Origin: Podocnemis expansa
Lineage: Eukaryota; Chordata; Testudines; Podocnemididae
Reading direction: 5' to 3'
Assembly (NCBI GenBank): GCA_007922195.1
Contig: ML681994.1
Location: 49,984,153-50,048,152 of the forward strand
Length of the DNA: 64,000 nt
Below the pieces are notes generated by a model. The model had not been told where the DNA came from. It was given only the letters and a program-made list of their open reading frames with translations, and did no database searches. Shown here in pieces: positions 1 through 13,000 of the stretch. The translations under genes and the position numbers were made by a program. How positions within the stretch are numbered: the first letter of the stretch is position 1; each line of letters starts with the position of its first letter.

Positions 1-1767
1 ATGAAGAGCGTCGCATTACAACAGCTGTTCCAAGCGTCCTGGCAGTGACGTCAGCTGCATCCAGAGAGGCTTGAAGGGCTATCCTGGCTGCTAATAAGCC
101 CTCCGTAATCAGAGTATTAAACTGCTCTTGTTTATCTTGTACAATAAAATTAAGGCAATTATTGAGCTTGGTGTAGATGTCATGATTGTAGGTGGCTAGC
201 AAAGCTGTGTAGTTTGCAGTTCTCAACTGCAATGCCGCTGATGTGTACACCTTTTTTCCCAGGAAGTCCATTTTCTTGTCCTCTCTGTTGTTAAAGGTAA
301 GTCTGGAATCTGTTCACCTGTTTCTGTGATTTGCCGCCTCCACTACCAGCGAGTTCGGCTGGGGATGTGTAAGTAGGAACTCATTCCCCTTGGGTGCAAT
401 GAAATATTTCTTGTCAGCCCTTTTGTTGGAAGGAGGTGCTGACACAGGTGTCTGCCATATTTCATTTGTGGGCTCCATGATGCCTTCGTCCATAGGGAGG
501 GCTAACTTATTGGACCCTGCTGTCTGTAGGATCCTATATAACTTGTGATGTGTGGGCTAAGTCTCTTGTAGCGAGATCTCCATAGTTTCAGCCACTCTTT
601 TAAACGGTTCCCGGAACTGTTTATTATCATCATTTTTGCCCTGAAGGGGAGCATCCATCACAAGGTCATCCATATTTGTCATTGTAGTGGTTGGTATGGC
701 AGTTGCCCCTGGTGGAGGCTGAGGTTGAACATTTGCGAGTCCTGGTGAAGGAACGTTAGGTGGAAATAGCAAGTTATATGGTTGCCATGGTATGTAGTTT
801 ATGCCCTGTTGAGGGTATATCATCCATTGAGGATATGGCCAATGCAGGGTGAAATTTGGGTTGCAGGTTGCTGCCTGAGGCGCTTGTTGTGGAGGTGGCT
901 GACTTCGACCAGGGCTTGACGACACTGACGAATCAGAACCCCGCAATGGTGATGACGGTGAGCTGGTATCCGAAGAGTCTGTTTGAAATAAGGGCGACGT
1001 GGGTGAGGAATGAACTGTCAGATCCTCTGTCAGCCCCGTATGCTTCGCCTTTTTTTTCTGTTTCGTATATAATGGCCGTGGGGAAGGATCCCTCATCAAG
1101 CCTATTTGTGGTGTCAGGGGTACTGCCGGTACAATTGCTGGCTGTGGTGTTAGTGGCTGCGCTGGAGTGGGACAAATGGGGGGTGTCAGCGACTGAACCC
1201 CAGGCGCCGAGCTCAGTGCCGGTGTCTGTATGGTCAGCAGTGTGGGGAGAGATGCTGACAAGCCGGCTGAGAGTGGCGGTGCCGGTATGAAAGGCACCGC
1301 AAGGGGTGGTGCGGAGTTCGGCATCATTACAAATGGCAGCGCCGCTTGCAGCTGAGTCAGTGCCGATGCCAGAGCGCGGCTATTTTTATGCTTTTTACTA
1401 GCAGCGGCCGCCGGGTCAACAGATGTTTGCCCGGGGGGTGCTGATGAGATTGAGCCTGAGCCTCAGTCCCTTTAGATCTTTTTCTAGGGACAGGTGAGGA
1501 GGCAGCAGACCAGCGCTTGTGCGCTCCCTCAGTGCTGTGAGGAGAGGCACCAGGATCTGATGTGGGGTGGAGGGAGCCATCTAATAAAAGCAGTTTGAGT
1601 TTATGCTGCCACTCTTTTCTGGTTCGAGTTGTTAAGTTCCTGCAATGCTGGCACTTCTGAGATAAATGCACTTCTCCCAAGCACTTTATACAGGAACTGT
1701 GACCATCGGAGCCAGGCATTGCCTCATTACATGAATCACAGCGCTTAAAGCCAGATGAGTTTGGCAT
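1..1767 (-). pseudogene. Broken DIRS gag reading frame
   Basis: A start at 1767 (MPNSSGFKRCDSCNEAM) leads into a Cys/His knuckle of the pattern C-x2-C, C-x2-CLG-x3-H, C-x2-C near residues 10-45. The frame stops at 1357 and resumes in another frame (1327 to 557) as a Pro/Ser-rich stretch. After a stop at 557 the LAP2-alpha-like domain continues to the window edge. At least one frameshift and one stop break it. Confidence 0.7.
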
Positions 1768-2105
1768 AGCGCTGGTTTTGCCATTGTTGTTTCTCGGGTT
1801 TTTTTGTTTGTTTGTTTGTTTGTGGATCTTTGAAGTTTTGGAGCTCTAGATAAGTTAGAAAACAATCCTCTGAGGGAGAGCCACCACAGACTCCGTCTGG
1901 AGTCTAGGACGGTAGAAAGAAACTGAGACGGAGCTGCAGCGGGCAGAGTGAGCGGCTGACGTCACCAATGGCGGGAAGGACGGACGCCACTGTCAGCTAC
2001 CCGCTGCCTGAGCCAGTGCTATGTAAAAATCTCCAGTCTGGGGTGTCACAGTGCGTAAACACCTAAAGTGGAGCAGTCAGGAGCACTGCTCGAAGAAGAA
2101 ATTAA
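1..2105 (-). mobile_element. DIRS-type retrotransposon, gag half, running off the left edge
   Basis: Reading leftward, a terminal region (2105 to about 1800) starts TTCTTCTTCGAGCAGTGCTC and is followed by a gag-type frame that continues past base 1. The gag end near 1-300 (DFLGKKVYTSAALQLRTANY) is the block shared by DIRS gag and the LAP2-alpha C-terminus, a domain known to derive from DIRS-like elements. The element sits inside an older LINE (2106-3240). Confidence 0.75.
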
Positions 2106-3240
2106 TAGATCAGTGAGGCATGAGTTCACTTTCAAAAGTCATGCTGACTCTTCCAACATATCATGTCAATCTATGTTTTTGATAATTTTTTTTTTTTAAC
2201 TAAAGTTTCAGCCATTTTGTCTGATCCAAAAGTTTACTCGCCTGAAATGGCCAGAACTGAATGTGGTCCCTTTTTAAAAAGCTGGGTTACATTAGGTAAT
2301 CATCAGTCATCTGGTGAAGAGGCTGATTTAAATGACAGATTACAGACCAAATAGTAGTGCCGAGATTTCATATTTGAGATCCTTCAATAATCTTGAATGA
2401 GTCATCTGGTCTTAGTGGCCCACAACAATTAAGTTTACCACTTCATTCAAAAGCCTGTTCTGATAGCTCCAGGGCAGGCAACCCAAAAGATAAGAAGACC
2501 CATTTAAAAAAATTCTTTCAATAACCAAGTATTTTGAGACCCACAATGGGTGTAGCCTCCTGGTGGGGGGAGCTGGGCTGGGGCGCATGCTGGCCGGTCC
2601 CCTGGCAGTGAGGGAGGAAGCCCAGACCCAGGAGCAGGCCCCCTGCAGGGTCCCCCGGTGGCAGGGGAACCCAGAGCCTGGTGCAGATTGCCCGCAGGGT
2701 CCCCTGATGGTGGAGAGGGCCTGGAGCCACAAGGAGGCAGCCAAAGAAATGCATGTGGCTCTGGAGTTGCAGGTTGCAGACCCCTGTGATAGCTCAACTT
2801 GGAATAGTTCTTCAGATTTGTAATCAAAACAGATTCCCACACTTCAGTCATTCTTCCTTAGATCCAGGGAAAAATCAATGCAAAAAATTCATTCAGTTTC
2901 TCCACAACAGCTTTGTTTTCCCTGAGTGCTCCTTTACTGCCTCAGTCATCCAGTGACCTCACAGTTTACCAAGCTTCCTACTTGTGATGTATTTAAAATT
3001 TTCTTGCTGTTAGTTTGTGGCTATTGTTAGCTGCTCTTCCAATTTTTAGCCTGCCTAATTTTACTTATATACTTGACTTGCCAGAATTTATGCCCCTTTC
3101 TATCTTCCTCTCTCGGATTTGACTTCTATTTTTAACATCTCTTTATTCTGGCTAGCCATAGTTGCCTTTTTTTTTTTGTCCTCTTACTATGCCTGATTTA
3201 TTTGGGATGTACATTTAGTTTGAGTTTCTATTATGTTTTA
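2106..3240 (-). mobile_element. Old CR1/L3-type LINE fragment (inter-domain and RT start)
   Basis: Read on the minus strand, 3240-2800 gives degenerate text of the region between endonuclease and reverse transcriptase (SKGALRENKAVVEKLNEFFA). The end near 2170-2106 is the decayed '[14 protein letters not shown]' RT block. It is split by a hAT element (2469-2786) and cut at 2105 by the DIRS insertion. Confidence 0.6.
2469..2786. mobile_element. Non-autonomous hAT element with 8-bp target duplication
   Basis: Ends CCAGGGCAGGCAACC and GGTTGCAGACCCCTG are imperfect inverted repeats. TGATAGCT flanks both sides (2461-2468 and 2787-2794). It interrupts the LINE at 2106-3240. The open frames across it are G+C-rich shadows. 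Confidence 0.7.
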
Positions 3241-3936
3241 AAAATATATCCGTGCAGTTTATGGACATTTCACACTAGTGACACTTCCTTTTAATTTCCA
3301 TTTAACTAGCTTCCTCATTCTTTTGTAGTTCCTTTTTCAGAAGTTAACTGCTACCGTACTGGGTTTCTTTTCTAACATCCTTATAAGCATATTAAATTCG
3401 TAACAGCCCTGCAAAGAATGGCGCACTCCTTATAGGCTAATTGTCTGCATCTGGAGAACTAGGATGCTTACACATCTGAAGAGCTAGGATACTTACACAT
3501 CTCTAATGAATTAAAGGCACACTATTTCCCAAAAGTGACTGTGGATGCTAGTGAACAAGTATTCAATATACTGTAAGCTGTAAGCAAAGAGTACTTAGCT
3601 GGAACTTGACTTTCTTGGATTAATGATTTTAAATTGCTCACTAGCCTTTAACAGAAAGTCAGTGATTAGTAGCATCTTGTCTCAGTGGCAGTAGTAACGG
3701 GCTATGACCAATCTGATAGTTTGAATTCCTCATTGAGATACTTCATGTCTTACTGAATTAGTATCTGAATAGGCACTTTACTGAATAGGGATGTATTTGA
3801 GCATAATTTAAAGTGCTTGGCTGAATTGGGGCCTGAGAGAGTGCTCAGAGATATAAAGACTATAAGAAACAGTTTATCAATAGGGTGGAAATCATTTGCC
3901 TCATCCTAGTGCTTAGGTACATTCACTTTTACTTAC

Positions 3937-4022
3937 TACATAGCTTGTCCACACAGGTGTCCTCTTTTGAGCACAGACTACATGATGGTCCTGCCTTATA
4001 AGGTTTTCTTGGGTAATTGCCA
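3937..4022 (-). CDS. GLIPR1: GLIPR1-like exon 4 (Cys-rich hinge)
   Basis: The 86-base exon lies between acceptor TTTGTAG and donor GTAAGT. It completes the split codon from exon 3 (AG+T, Ser) and reads [14 protein letters not shown], then a Cys-rich run ending CVDKLC. In human GLIPR1 the same position has GNYPTWPYK and a Cys-rich run ending in LC. One base is left over for a following exon not identified in 2106-3936. Confidence 0.85.
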
Positions 4023-7000
4023 CTACAAAGACAGAAGACATTTTTCTGTTAGATAAATCTCACTGTGTACAATTTTAACAAAATCATACTTTTAAAGTGC
4101 TAAATATATCAAGACAAAATATTCTGAACATATTTTAAAAACTCATGACACTTCTTGGAAAACATTCTTTGTTTTCACTGTTCTTCCTCTGTTAAAGAGA
4201 ACTGCATTAAAATGCTACCTCTTTCTCAAAATGGAAAAAGTGAGTGATTTATAAGTCTAAGCTTACATAGGTATAAACCAGGGGTGTCAAACCTTTTTGG
4301 GCGAGGGGCCACATTGCAATTCTTTTCTCAGTCAGGGGCCAGTGAGAAAATTTTTGATAAGACATACAAATTGATCTTTATTAATAAACTCTAGTAAAAT
4401 AATGATTAGTGTGATATTTGGCATTGCACTTGCTTCCACAAATTGTCAATACCTGCCCGCACACTTGATGTGGCAATATGGAGTATTCCAGATAGCCCTG
4501 GCCAGCCCCAGTTCCCACGCTCTTGTGGCAGCACTCGGCAGGCAGGATAAAAGCCTTTGGCAGGCCAGATTCTGGCCCCCAGGGTGCATGTTGGACAAGA
4601 CTAGTATAAACATTTCTTTAAAATAAATATCTATGGGTACAGCTTAGCTGTAATTAGAATAGATCTAAAATAAGAATTTTTTTGTAGGCAAGAAACCCAG
4701 TACACTCCCAAAGTAACTTTCAGTTGAGAGATTTCCATGCTCTTTATAACTAATTTAAATTCCTGAGATAAGACTTTGATTCACCAAAAACATTTAAGAA
4801 CTCGTTCTGAATGAAGCACAAAGTAGTTCTACTGAAGTCAATCAGACTTAAATTTAGAAAATGTTTAAATGGGACCCAAGTGCTTAATAATAAAGATGAA
4901 ACCAACAGCACTGACTTAGATCAGTGCAGGCTGTGAGTTGAAAGTCAGAATATTCTAACTTCTGATGAAAGATTCATACAAAGGCTGTTTAACAGAAGTA
5001 GTGTGGGAACTGATTAATTTATATGTCTATAAGATTAATGCCTTTGGAGGGCTTGTCAAAAATAAACTCCTCTGAAAGTAACATCCTTCTAGAATAAGGG
5101 TATGTCTACACTTAGAAGGTTAGTTCGAATTAACTGAATTCGAACTAAATCAATTCGGACTAGTAATTATTAGTTACTACTACCACACTAGAAACCCTAA
5201 TTCGAACTGGCATGTCCATGCACAGGACTTGCAAGTTCAAATCAAGCAAGGGGCACTATTCCATAGTGGTTAATTCGAACTAACAGTTAATTCAAATTAA
5301 CACAGCTACATTGGGTTCATTCAAACTAATGAGTTAAAATTAACCATCAATTCGAACTTAAGGGAGGTTTTACAGATTCGAACTAGGCCTTCCTTGGTTC
5401 GAACTAAGGGAACTCCTTAGTTTGAACTAATGAAAGCAAGTGTGGACGTGCACTGATTTAATTCGAATTAAGCCTCCTTAATTCAAACTAAATTGTAAGT
5501 GTAGACATATCCTAAGGGTAAACAAACCCAAATTTGATTGAAAAATTATTTTGGGGAGGTCTAATGAAATACATCCACACCCCCTTTCTATTAAAGGAGT
5601 AGTTTCAGGCTAATTTTCAAGTCTTTTATTTTAAAGAATATCTAATGTGTACTGCAAATTCTGGAGCATCCCTATGTAAAGCATGCCTTCAAGTTCCTGA
5701 TTTAGAAGGACCCTTTCCCACAGCACCCTAATTTCTTTGGGAATCAGTAGGCCATTTCACTGTTTTCCTTCTAAAGATCTCTTTCAGTATAGCGGCATGT
5801 TGGCTAGATTATTCTCTGGGGTGGAAACAATGCAATGAAGTCCTGAACTGTAACATTTGTGCCCCTTGTTTGTTGTAGATGTTCTTTCCATAGCTTCTGG
5901 TGGCTAGATACCCAGGTCCCAGACCTTCCCACACAAGGGAAAATGAAACAGTATTATCTTTGTTTTTCAGCTGAATACTTTTACATACTCTGGGACAAAA
6001 GCAGGCTAACAAGCCACAAAAAAATTTCTCCCTTCCTTGATACACTTTAAGGATGGTAACATTGACTAAATGCAAGTATTTGCACTTTCAAAATTCACCA
6101 AAGAGATTTTTATATGGGTACAACTGATGTGTCCACAACTAGGAAATGTCAGCAGGCATTGCACACCATTCTTAGTTCTAGCACAGTGATTCTTCTTCAA
6201 GCGCTGCTCGCATCATTCAGTATTAGGCGTCTACATGCTGCAGCGCACAATCGGTCAGAAGCTTTTTAGTGCTATCCTGTCAGAGCAGGGTCAGTGGCCA
6301 ACGCCCCCTCCAGCCACTCCTGTGGCTATATATATGGCCCCAAGCCTGATCCTTCTCAGTTCATTTTTCTGTCCTCAGTGACAGTTTCAGAACAGACTGC
6401 TCCTTGTGAATACGCAAGTGCCTGTCTATTCTGCCGTGTATGAGCTGCCCATTCAGCGTTGAAGATCCATTTGTTGACATCCACCGAGAACTGCTGCTCC
6501 TGCCGAGTGTATGAACCCAGAGCCAGATGACTGCTCCCAATTGCCACCAACAATGCCAAGCTTCAAACCCTGTGCTTCTTGTGGCAAGGCCTTCCAGAGG
6601 GATGCCCCTAATGAGAAGTGCCTGCGGTGCCTGGGTGAATCCCACCAGGCTACCGATTGCTCTCTCTCTCTCGGTCCTTTAAACTGAGGACCCTGAAAGA
6701 CAGGGAACAGAGGCACCATGTGTTGGCCCTAGAGCAAGTACAGCAATCTACCCCTGGAGAATCAGGGTTGTCATTGGTACCACCGGCACCATATGCCAGA
6801 TCAGCACTGGAGCCCTCTTGGCGCCGCTCCCCTCAGGAGCACAAGATGACGCACTCGGTGTCCACCTCTGTGCTGAAGTGCCGGCGCCACTCCAGCTCTC
6901 CCTGACTGGGCCACTCCCGGGACCGGGGCCAAGAGGTCATGAAGGTCCCCTTCACCCCGGGGGTTTTTGAAGCGGCAAAGGCTCTCTTGATTTTGCCTAC

Positions 7001-10000
7001 ACCTCTGCCTCCTAAGCCTCAGAAACAGAGAGGAAAACCAGCTTTCCTACTGGGGACGTGGACCGCTCCTGTGCGGCACCAATCTCAGTCCCCCATAACA
7101 GTACTGAGTTCACCAGTACTGCAGTCAGAGAGAGTCTCTCCCTTCTCTGAAAGGCCTGCTGGTACTGATCTGGGCCCTACAGCCAAGCGCCGCAAAGGCT
7201 GTACTGAAGGGCCCAGCACCACTCCAGCATTGCCCACAATACCTGACAGGGCTTTAAATCCCAGAACATGGTCCTACAGGGAGGACGCTAGTGCCCACTA
7301 TGACCTCCTTCGCTGGTTAATGGTGCGTGCAGGCTTGGAGGTCGAACCCATCAGTGGGGTCAAGACCCCCATTCTGTCTGGGGCTCATGTCTCCCCCAGA
7401 TGTGATTGCGGTCCCGTTGCACCCTAGTGTGCACGACCTCACCAGAGTATGCTGGCAGATTCCTGCTTCGATTCTTCCAGTCTCGGATATAGCGGGTCAT
7501 AAATATCAGGTCCCACTGGAGAGTTTCCTCTTCTTCGTTGAACACCCAGTACCGAGCTCCCAGGTGATGGAAGCCGCCTTAGGGCATGGGAGCCAACCTT
7601 CCCCAGATCTCTTACTGAGATCCAGGGAGGCAAGGGGCCTGGACCTCATGGGTCGGAAGGTGTACTCAAGCTCTGCCTTCCAGCTCTGCATCACAAACCA
7701 CCAAACACTGGTGGGACGATACATGCTAGACATCTGGGAGTCCATGAGGAGATTCTCGGATCTCCGTCCCCAGCAACACTGGGAGGACTATGACTCCCTT
7801 ATAAAGGAGGGCACGCTAGCATCCCGGGATGCTCTCTTGGCAGCATGGGATGCCTCAGACACCGCGAGCTGCACTATAGTGTCAGCCATTGTTAGGAGAC
7901 TCACAGTGTGGTTGCAGTAGGCAGGCCTGCCTCAAGACATGCAGCAGGCTATCCAAGATCTCTCTTTTGAGGGACGGTCTTTGTTTGTGGAGGCAAGGGA
8001 CCATCTGCTGCACAGCCCAAGGGACCAGAGATCACCCCTCAGATCACTGGGCATGCTCCCCCCACAAGTGCCCAGTCAGTCCCCTAGCCCTCCTCAGCAG
8101 CGCAAGCGCTGGCAGCAGAGGCACCAAACAGGGCCTTCCCTGCCGAGTGAGAGGCAACACCAGCCCTCCAGGGCCTCAAGATCACCTCCACCATCTGGGG
8201 CTTCCCATTAGAGTGCTGTGGCCCCCACGCCAAAGAGGCCCATAATGACATGCTAACCCCTCCAGTTCCACCCACTACCCTGTATCTCAGCAACCTCTCA
8301 GAAATTAGCAGCAGAGGCCCTAGGTGGGACCCTATCCACAGTTAGAAGGGGAGGAGCTCTATACCTGGGGTCTGAGAACCTTTTCCCCAGATTGGAGTGA
8401 GAACTGACCTGGCTCAGAAGGCAGTGGAGATACACCACACTCTTCCTCCATGGTTCAGGACCCCATCTCGTTTTCCTTCTCTCAACTGCTGCCAGTTCCT
8501 GGCCTGCAGGCCCAATTCCCAGTGTCTGACTCAAAATCGCCCCCTATTCTCTCCTGGGGTCTTATACAAACCCTACCTCGATACATTGGCTTCTCCTCCA
8601 ACATTGCTCATGCTAAAGCCTGAGATATATGAATGCACTTAGAGTTCTTCCTTTGGCATCCAATTCAACCACTCTAGAGCTGAATTACACACCTAGGAAC
8701 TTGGCATTCAGACCACTTCCCCGCAGTCCTCCCACCCAGGTTCCGCTCCATGCACATTAGAGCCTGAGTTAGCTTGGATGCATATTGGAGTACTGCACTC
8801 ACTTAATATCTAGCTGCCTAAATTTATTCCTCCATGCAGTACTTAGAATCTGCTTTACTCACCACGGTCCTGTTCTTCACTCACACCAGGGTTGGGTTTC
8901 GATAACTCCCACATTGCTGGACAAGGGAGTAGACTTCTAACCCCTCCCAGCCCTACAGTTGGAGACCCAGGGGTCTCATTGCCTGGACCTCCTGAGACAT
9001 TCAAAAGAAGGGGCAAGAAAAACCCCTTAACCTCTCCTAGCCGCTTCTGCAGCTCCATTGAGTTGCCCTCTCACCACACTCCTAAGGTGGCCTGCCCCGG
9101 GATGTACCCATACATCATGCGGGAGTGAAAAGAATCCCCCTTCCACCTGCAAAGGAGATGAGGAATAGTTTGTTTCCCTACCCTGCCACGTACAAATCTA
9201 ATGGCAGGAACAGGGAACACGGGGCACCAGCATTAGTCCCATCAGGCCTCCATAGGGATGCCCTCCCACGGGGTCACACTCTCTCTCTCTCTCCCCCTCC
9301 CTCCCCCCTTCCTCCTCCCTCCCCTCATCTCAGATTCCCCATATAGACCTCTCAGGGCTTCCTGACCCCTCTGTAGGGCTATGCTGGGATGATCCTTTGC
9401 TCCTATTAGCAACGCTACACCACATTGAGTGTTTACCCTTCCAAGCCAGCCTGCATTAGTGCCTTGGCCCTCTGAGAGCAGAATTAACCACCACTGCCCA
9501 GGTGGTAATGGACAGTATGCATACTGCTTCCCTTCCCCACTAGGGGCTCCTTGGTTCTCCATAAGGGAACTAATGGTTACCAGGACCTGGCAGGAAGGCC
9601 TTCACTCAGAGATGTGGGGACATATGCACCTTCATGGGCAGCCTACATGAGGGACTCATCTGTATTCTGTGTACCCCAACAGACCATACATTGTGGGAGA
9701 AACCGATCATGTGGCAGTATGTACCACTGAGGTTCTTGAGTGAAGCTGCATGATTTGCTTTTAGGTAAGTTTCCCCCCCTGAGTGGACAAAAGCCTAATT
9801 TTTCATGGCAGTAACCCCCCCATTCTTTGTGAAGGTAGGACCCTCAACGAATCTTCCCCTCCCCCCCCCCCAATACCCTCAGCTGCTGGAAAAGTGGCAG
9901 AACTCATCAGCACTCTCTCACCAGAAGGAAATAGAAGCATACACCCTGCCTGTACATCCAGGGTGAGATTCCCCTGTACCAGAGGGCAGGCATGCGCGCG

Positions 10001-13000
10001 CGCGCATGCACACACACAGAGGGAGCAAGTGGCGTACGGGAAAAGCCACAGTGTTCCTGCACAAGAAACTGCAAGATGTTACCTGGTTCACTCAAGCCTC
10101 TTAACTTTACTCAGGTATAGGACAACTCCACAGCTTCCAGGTCGCATCTCTTTGCAACCCATAGGCAGCCCACAGTTTAATTATAAAGGGCCACCAGAGA
10201 ACCTATATACCCTGCTCACCTGCCAAAGAGGACAGGAAGGGACTCTTATTGGCACAGCACTTTGTCCCTCTTCTACTTCCTATTACCAATCTTGCTCACA
10301 TCTGTCGAGCGGGGCAAGAGAAGCCTGGAAAATGAGTGCAGTCGGCTCCCAAATCGCTAATGACTGACTAGGCCCCAGACAAACACCCTTACCCCTTCTC
10401 CTTACTACCCTTATATCCTAGTTCCAATCCCTAAAGGTTCCCTTCCTGTTCCGATGGTTGGGATTTCTTAGTTTAGGACCCCATCAAAAGACAGTCCTGA
10501 AACAGAAAGCTTCCTTTTGCTACCAGAACATGGATATAGGCTATCTGCTTGAAGCCTTTCCCTAATCATTAAGCGGTTGTAGGGCCCCCACAAGCCCACT
10601 CCCCTCAGGAACAGTCCATTTTTCCCCAGAGGGAGACCATACCAGGGTCCATCTCAACCAAGTCCAAACAGGGTTAGATTTAGAGGTCACAGATCTCAAA
10701 CCAGCGACACTGGTGAGTCTGCATTACTGTTCCTTCTCCCTCTCGCCTAAGAGACCCAGAAGTCAGACCCACTTCTAGGACCTACACTGCACTGCTAGTA
10801 GCTTCCCTTCTGCCTGATTAGCTAATACCCCTCAAAAGGGGCTCCCTTATGAAGTCGGGACTGCGCCTACTAGAACAGGATTGTGCGACAAATACCATCC
10901 TTGTTGTGCTTTCAGTGCTTTGATCTGTAGAACCAGCCTAGACACTCACATGTTGAACTGTCAAAACCCAACTAGTGCAAAGAGAGTGGGTTTATCCACC
11001 TCTTTATTCCCCTGGGATTTAACAGTCAGTTGTCACACAGTGGGTAGATGAAGCATGGAATTTCATCTTCCTTGATTGTTTTTTAGACATATTCAACACT
11101 GAGGGTGTCCAAAGCGAATTAGGACAGCCCTGTATCATTACTTCAAGCCTCCAAGGCAGGATGACATGCAGCCTCTCACTGGTTTCCTTGTGCAGTGTTC
11201 TCTCAGAACAAATTGAGGGTTAACAGTGCATACCCTAGGTAGGCTAGAAAGCCTACTATTCAGGCACCCTTCCATTCCTTGGGTTTGCCTTTAGTGGGAT
11301 AGCCATGCCGAAGGTGGGAAAAACACAACTCTGCCCACCATCCACAATATAGCTACTAGTCAACTAATACTGAATGGTGCAAGAAGTGCTCAAAGAAGAA
11401 TGGTGGGTTACTTACCAGTAACCATCCTCCTTTGAGATGGGCTGCTCACGTACATTCAGGACCCTCCCACTATCCCCGCTATTCAGAGTTGGCAACAAGA
11501 AGCAACTGAGGAAGGTCAGGGTCAGGGTCATATATATAGCCATGGGAGTGGCCAGAGAAGCCATTGGCCACCAACCCTGCTCTGACAGGCTAGGGCTAAA
11601 AGTTTCAGACCAATCTTGTGCTGCAGCACGCAGACACCTAATACTGAACGTATGCAAGCAGCCCATCTCGAAGAAGGATGGTTACTGGTAAGTAACCTGT
11701 GGTTCGCAACCTGTGGTCCGTGGACCACTGGTGGTCTGAGGGGAAACAGACTGGAGAAAAGTGCCAGAGGAGCCAGGGTGCACAGTGCCGCCGGGGAGAG
11801 GGGAGGGGGAAGTACTAGCCTTGTGGCCAGGGAGAGCAGGGGTCCGGTGGCTGGGGCTTAAGAGCCTCATGTCTCAGGAATGCAGAGCCGTGGCAGACAG
11901 AAGACGCTGGAGGCTGGGAAGCGCAGAGCTGTTCTGCATGTTGTGTGGAGGGTGGGAAAAGCAGCTAGCTGGCGCAGTAAGGCCTGGAGGCTGGGAAGTG
12001 CAGGGCTGCGGGGGAAAGGCACAGTAAGGGGCTTGGGGCCAGGGAGTTCAGGGTCATGGAGGGACGGGGTGCGGTAAAGCCCTCGGGGCTGGGGAGTGCA
12101 GGGCTGTGGGGGGAAAGGAGCATGGTAAGGGGCTCGGAGCTGTTGAGTACCAGGTCATGGGGAGCAGCAGTGCAGTAAAGGGCTTAGGGCTAGGGAATGC
12201 AGGGTTACGTTGGCAGGGCGGTAAGGGGCTTGGGGCTGGGGAGTGCAGGGTGGTGGTCTGCGAAAGCTTTTGGTGGTGATTTAGTGGTCCACATAAAGAA
12301 AAAGGTTGGGAACCACTGTTCTAGCAGGCTGATGTCTCAGGTGGATTCGGTGGGTGTCCATCTGCCCTGTATAGAGTTTTTGTGTAGATACACTCTCCAG
12401 CTGATGGTAGTTAAGATCATGGTAGATAATGGCTAGAGAAAGGGAACACCCAACACATTGTTGAGATGTCTATGAAAGTAGTTAGCCCTTGACTCAGTTT
12501 GGCATGTATAAGAATTTGGGTATGCTGTGTTTGTAGGGGAGGTAATCCGCATGGAATCAGCCCTGAAGACCCTGCATGTGTAGTCTTGTGCATCTGACCA
12601 CAAATGTAGCTGCAACAAAATGTCTGGAAGCTAGAAAAATGTTTGTGTGGATATCTGAGTGAAGAATATCTGTGTGGTAGAAAATATTTTTTGGAGCATG
12701 ACTGATGGATCTTTGATTGCTGTCAGCACTTCTCTGGGGAAACCTGAGAGGTGTGGCCATGATGCTCACTTCTTACTATCACAGTAGTGATGTACAGGAT
12801 AGCTGTGTCCACCAAAGCCAAAGAGTCTTGGCTATAAGATGCCCTTCTCATATAAAAGGCATGACCTGTTCTATTTTTGTCTGCAGTAGGTCCTGGCAAA
12901 GCTCATCTAATTATATTTGGTCATGAGGGCCTAATAATTGGAAATTCTAAGTTGGAGCTTGGCTGATGAATAAGATTTTTGTCCAAATAAGTCAAGATGT

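Larger units (their letters stand above)
6186..11401 (+). mobile_element. DIRS-type retrotransposon in GLIPR1-like intron 3, defective
   Basis: The left terminal region (from about 6186) carries CTTCTTCAAGCGCTGCTCG and TCAGTATTAGGCGTC. The right end (11366-11401) carries the inverted form (TAATACTGAATGG...AGAAGAATGG). A gag frame lies at 6553-8213. Between 8214 and 11365 I see no reverse transcriptase, RNase H or tyrosine recombinase frame, only Pro/Ser-rich, stop-ridden text, so it is either non-autonomous or very decayed. It sits in the sense-opposite strand of the host gene. Confidence 0.65.

Noticed and set aside
6101..6170. Candidate alternative exon 4 of the GLIPR1-like gene (minus-strand YPYK followed by Cys-containing text)
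   Set aside because: It has an in-frame stop and no splice sites; the segment at 3937-4022 fits in sequence, phase and splice sites.
9783..10367. Plus-strand frame of 194 codons inside the DIRS element
   Set aside because: I compared it mentally with RT, RNase H and tyrosine recombinase signatures and saw none; low-complexity C runs suggest chance.
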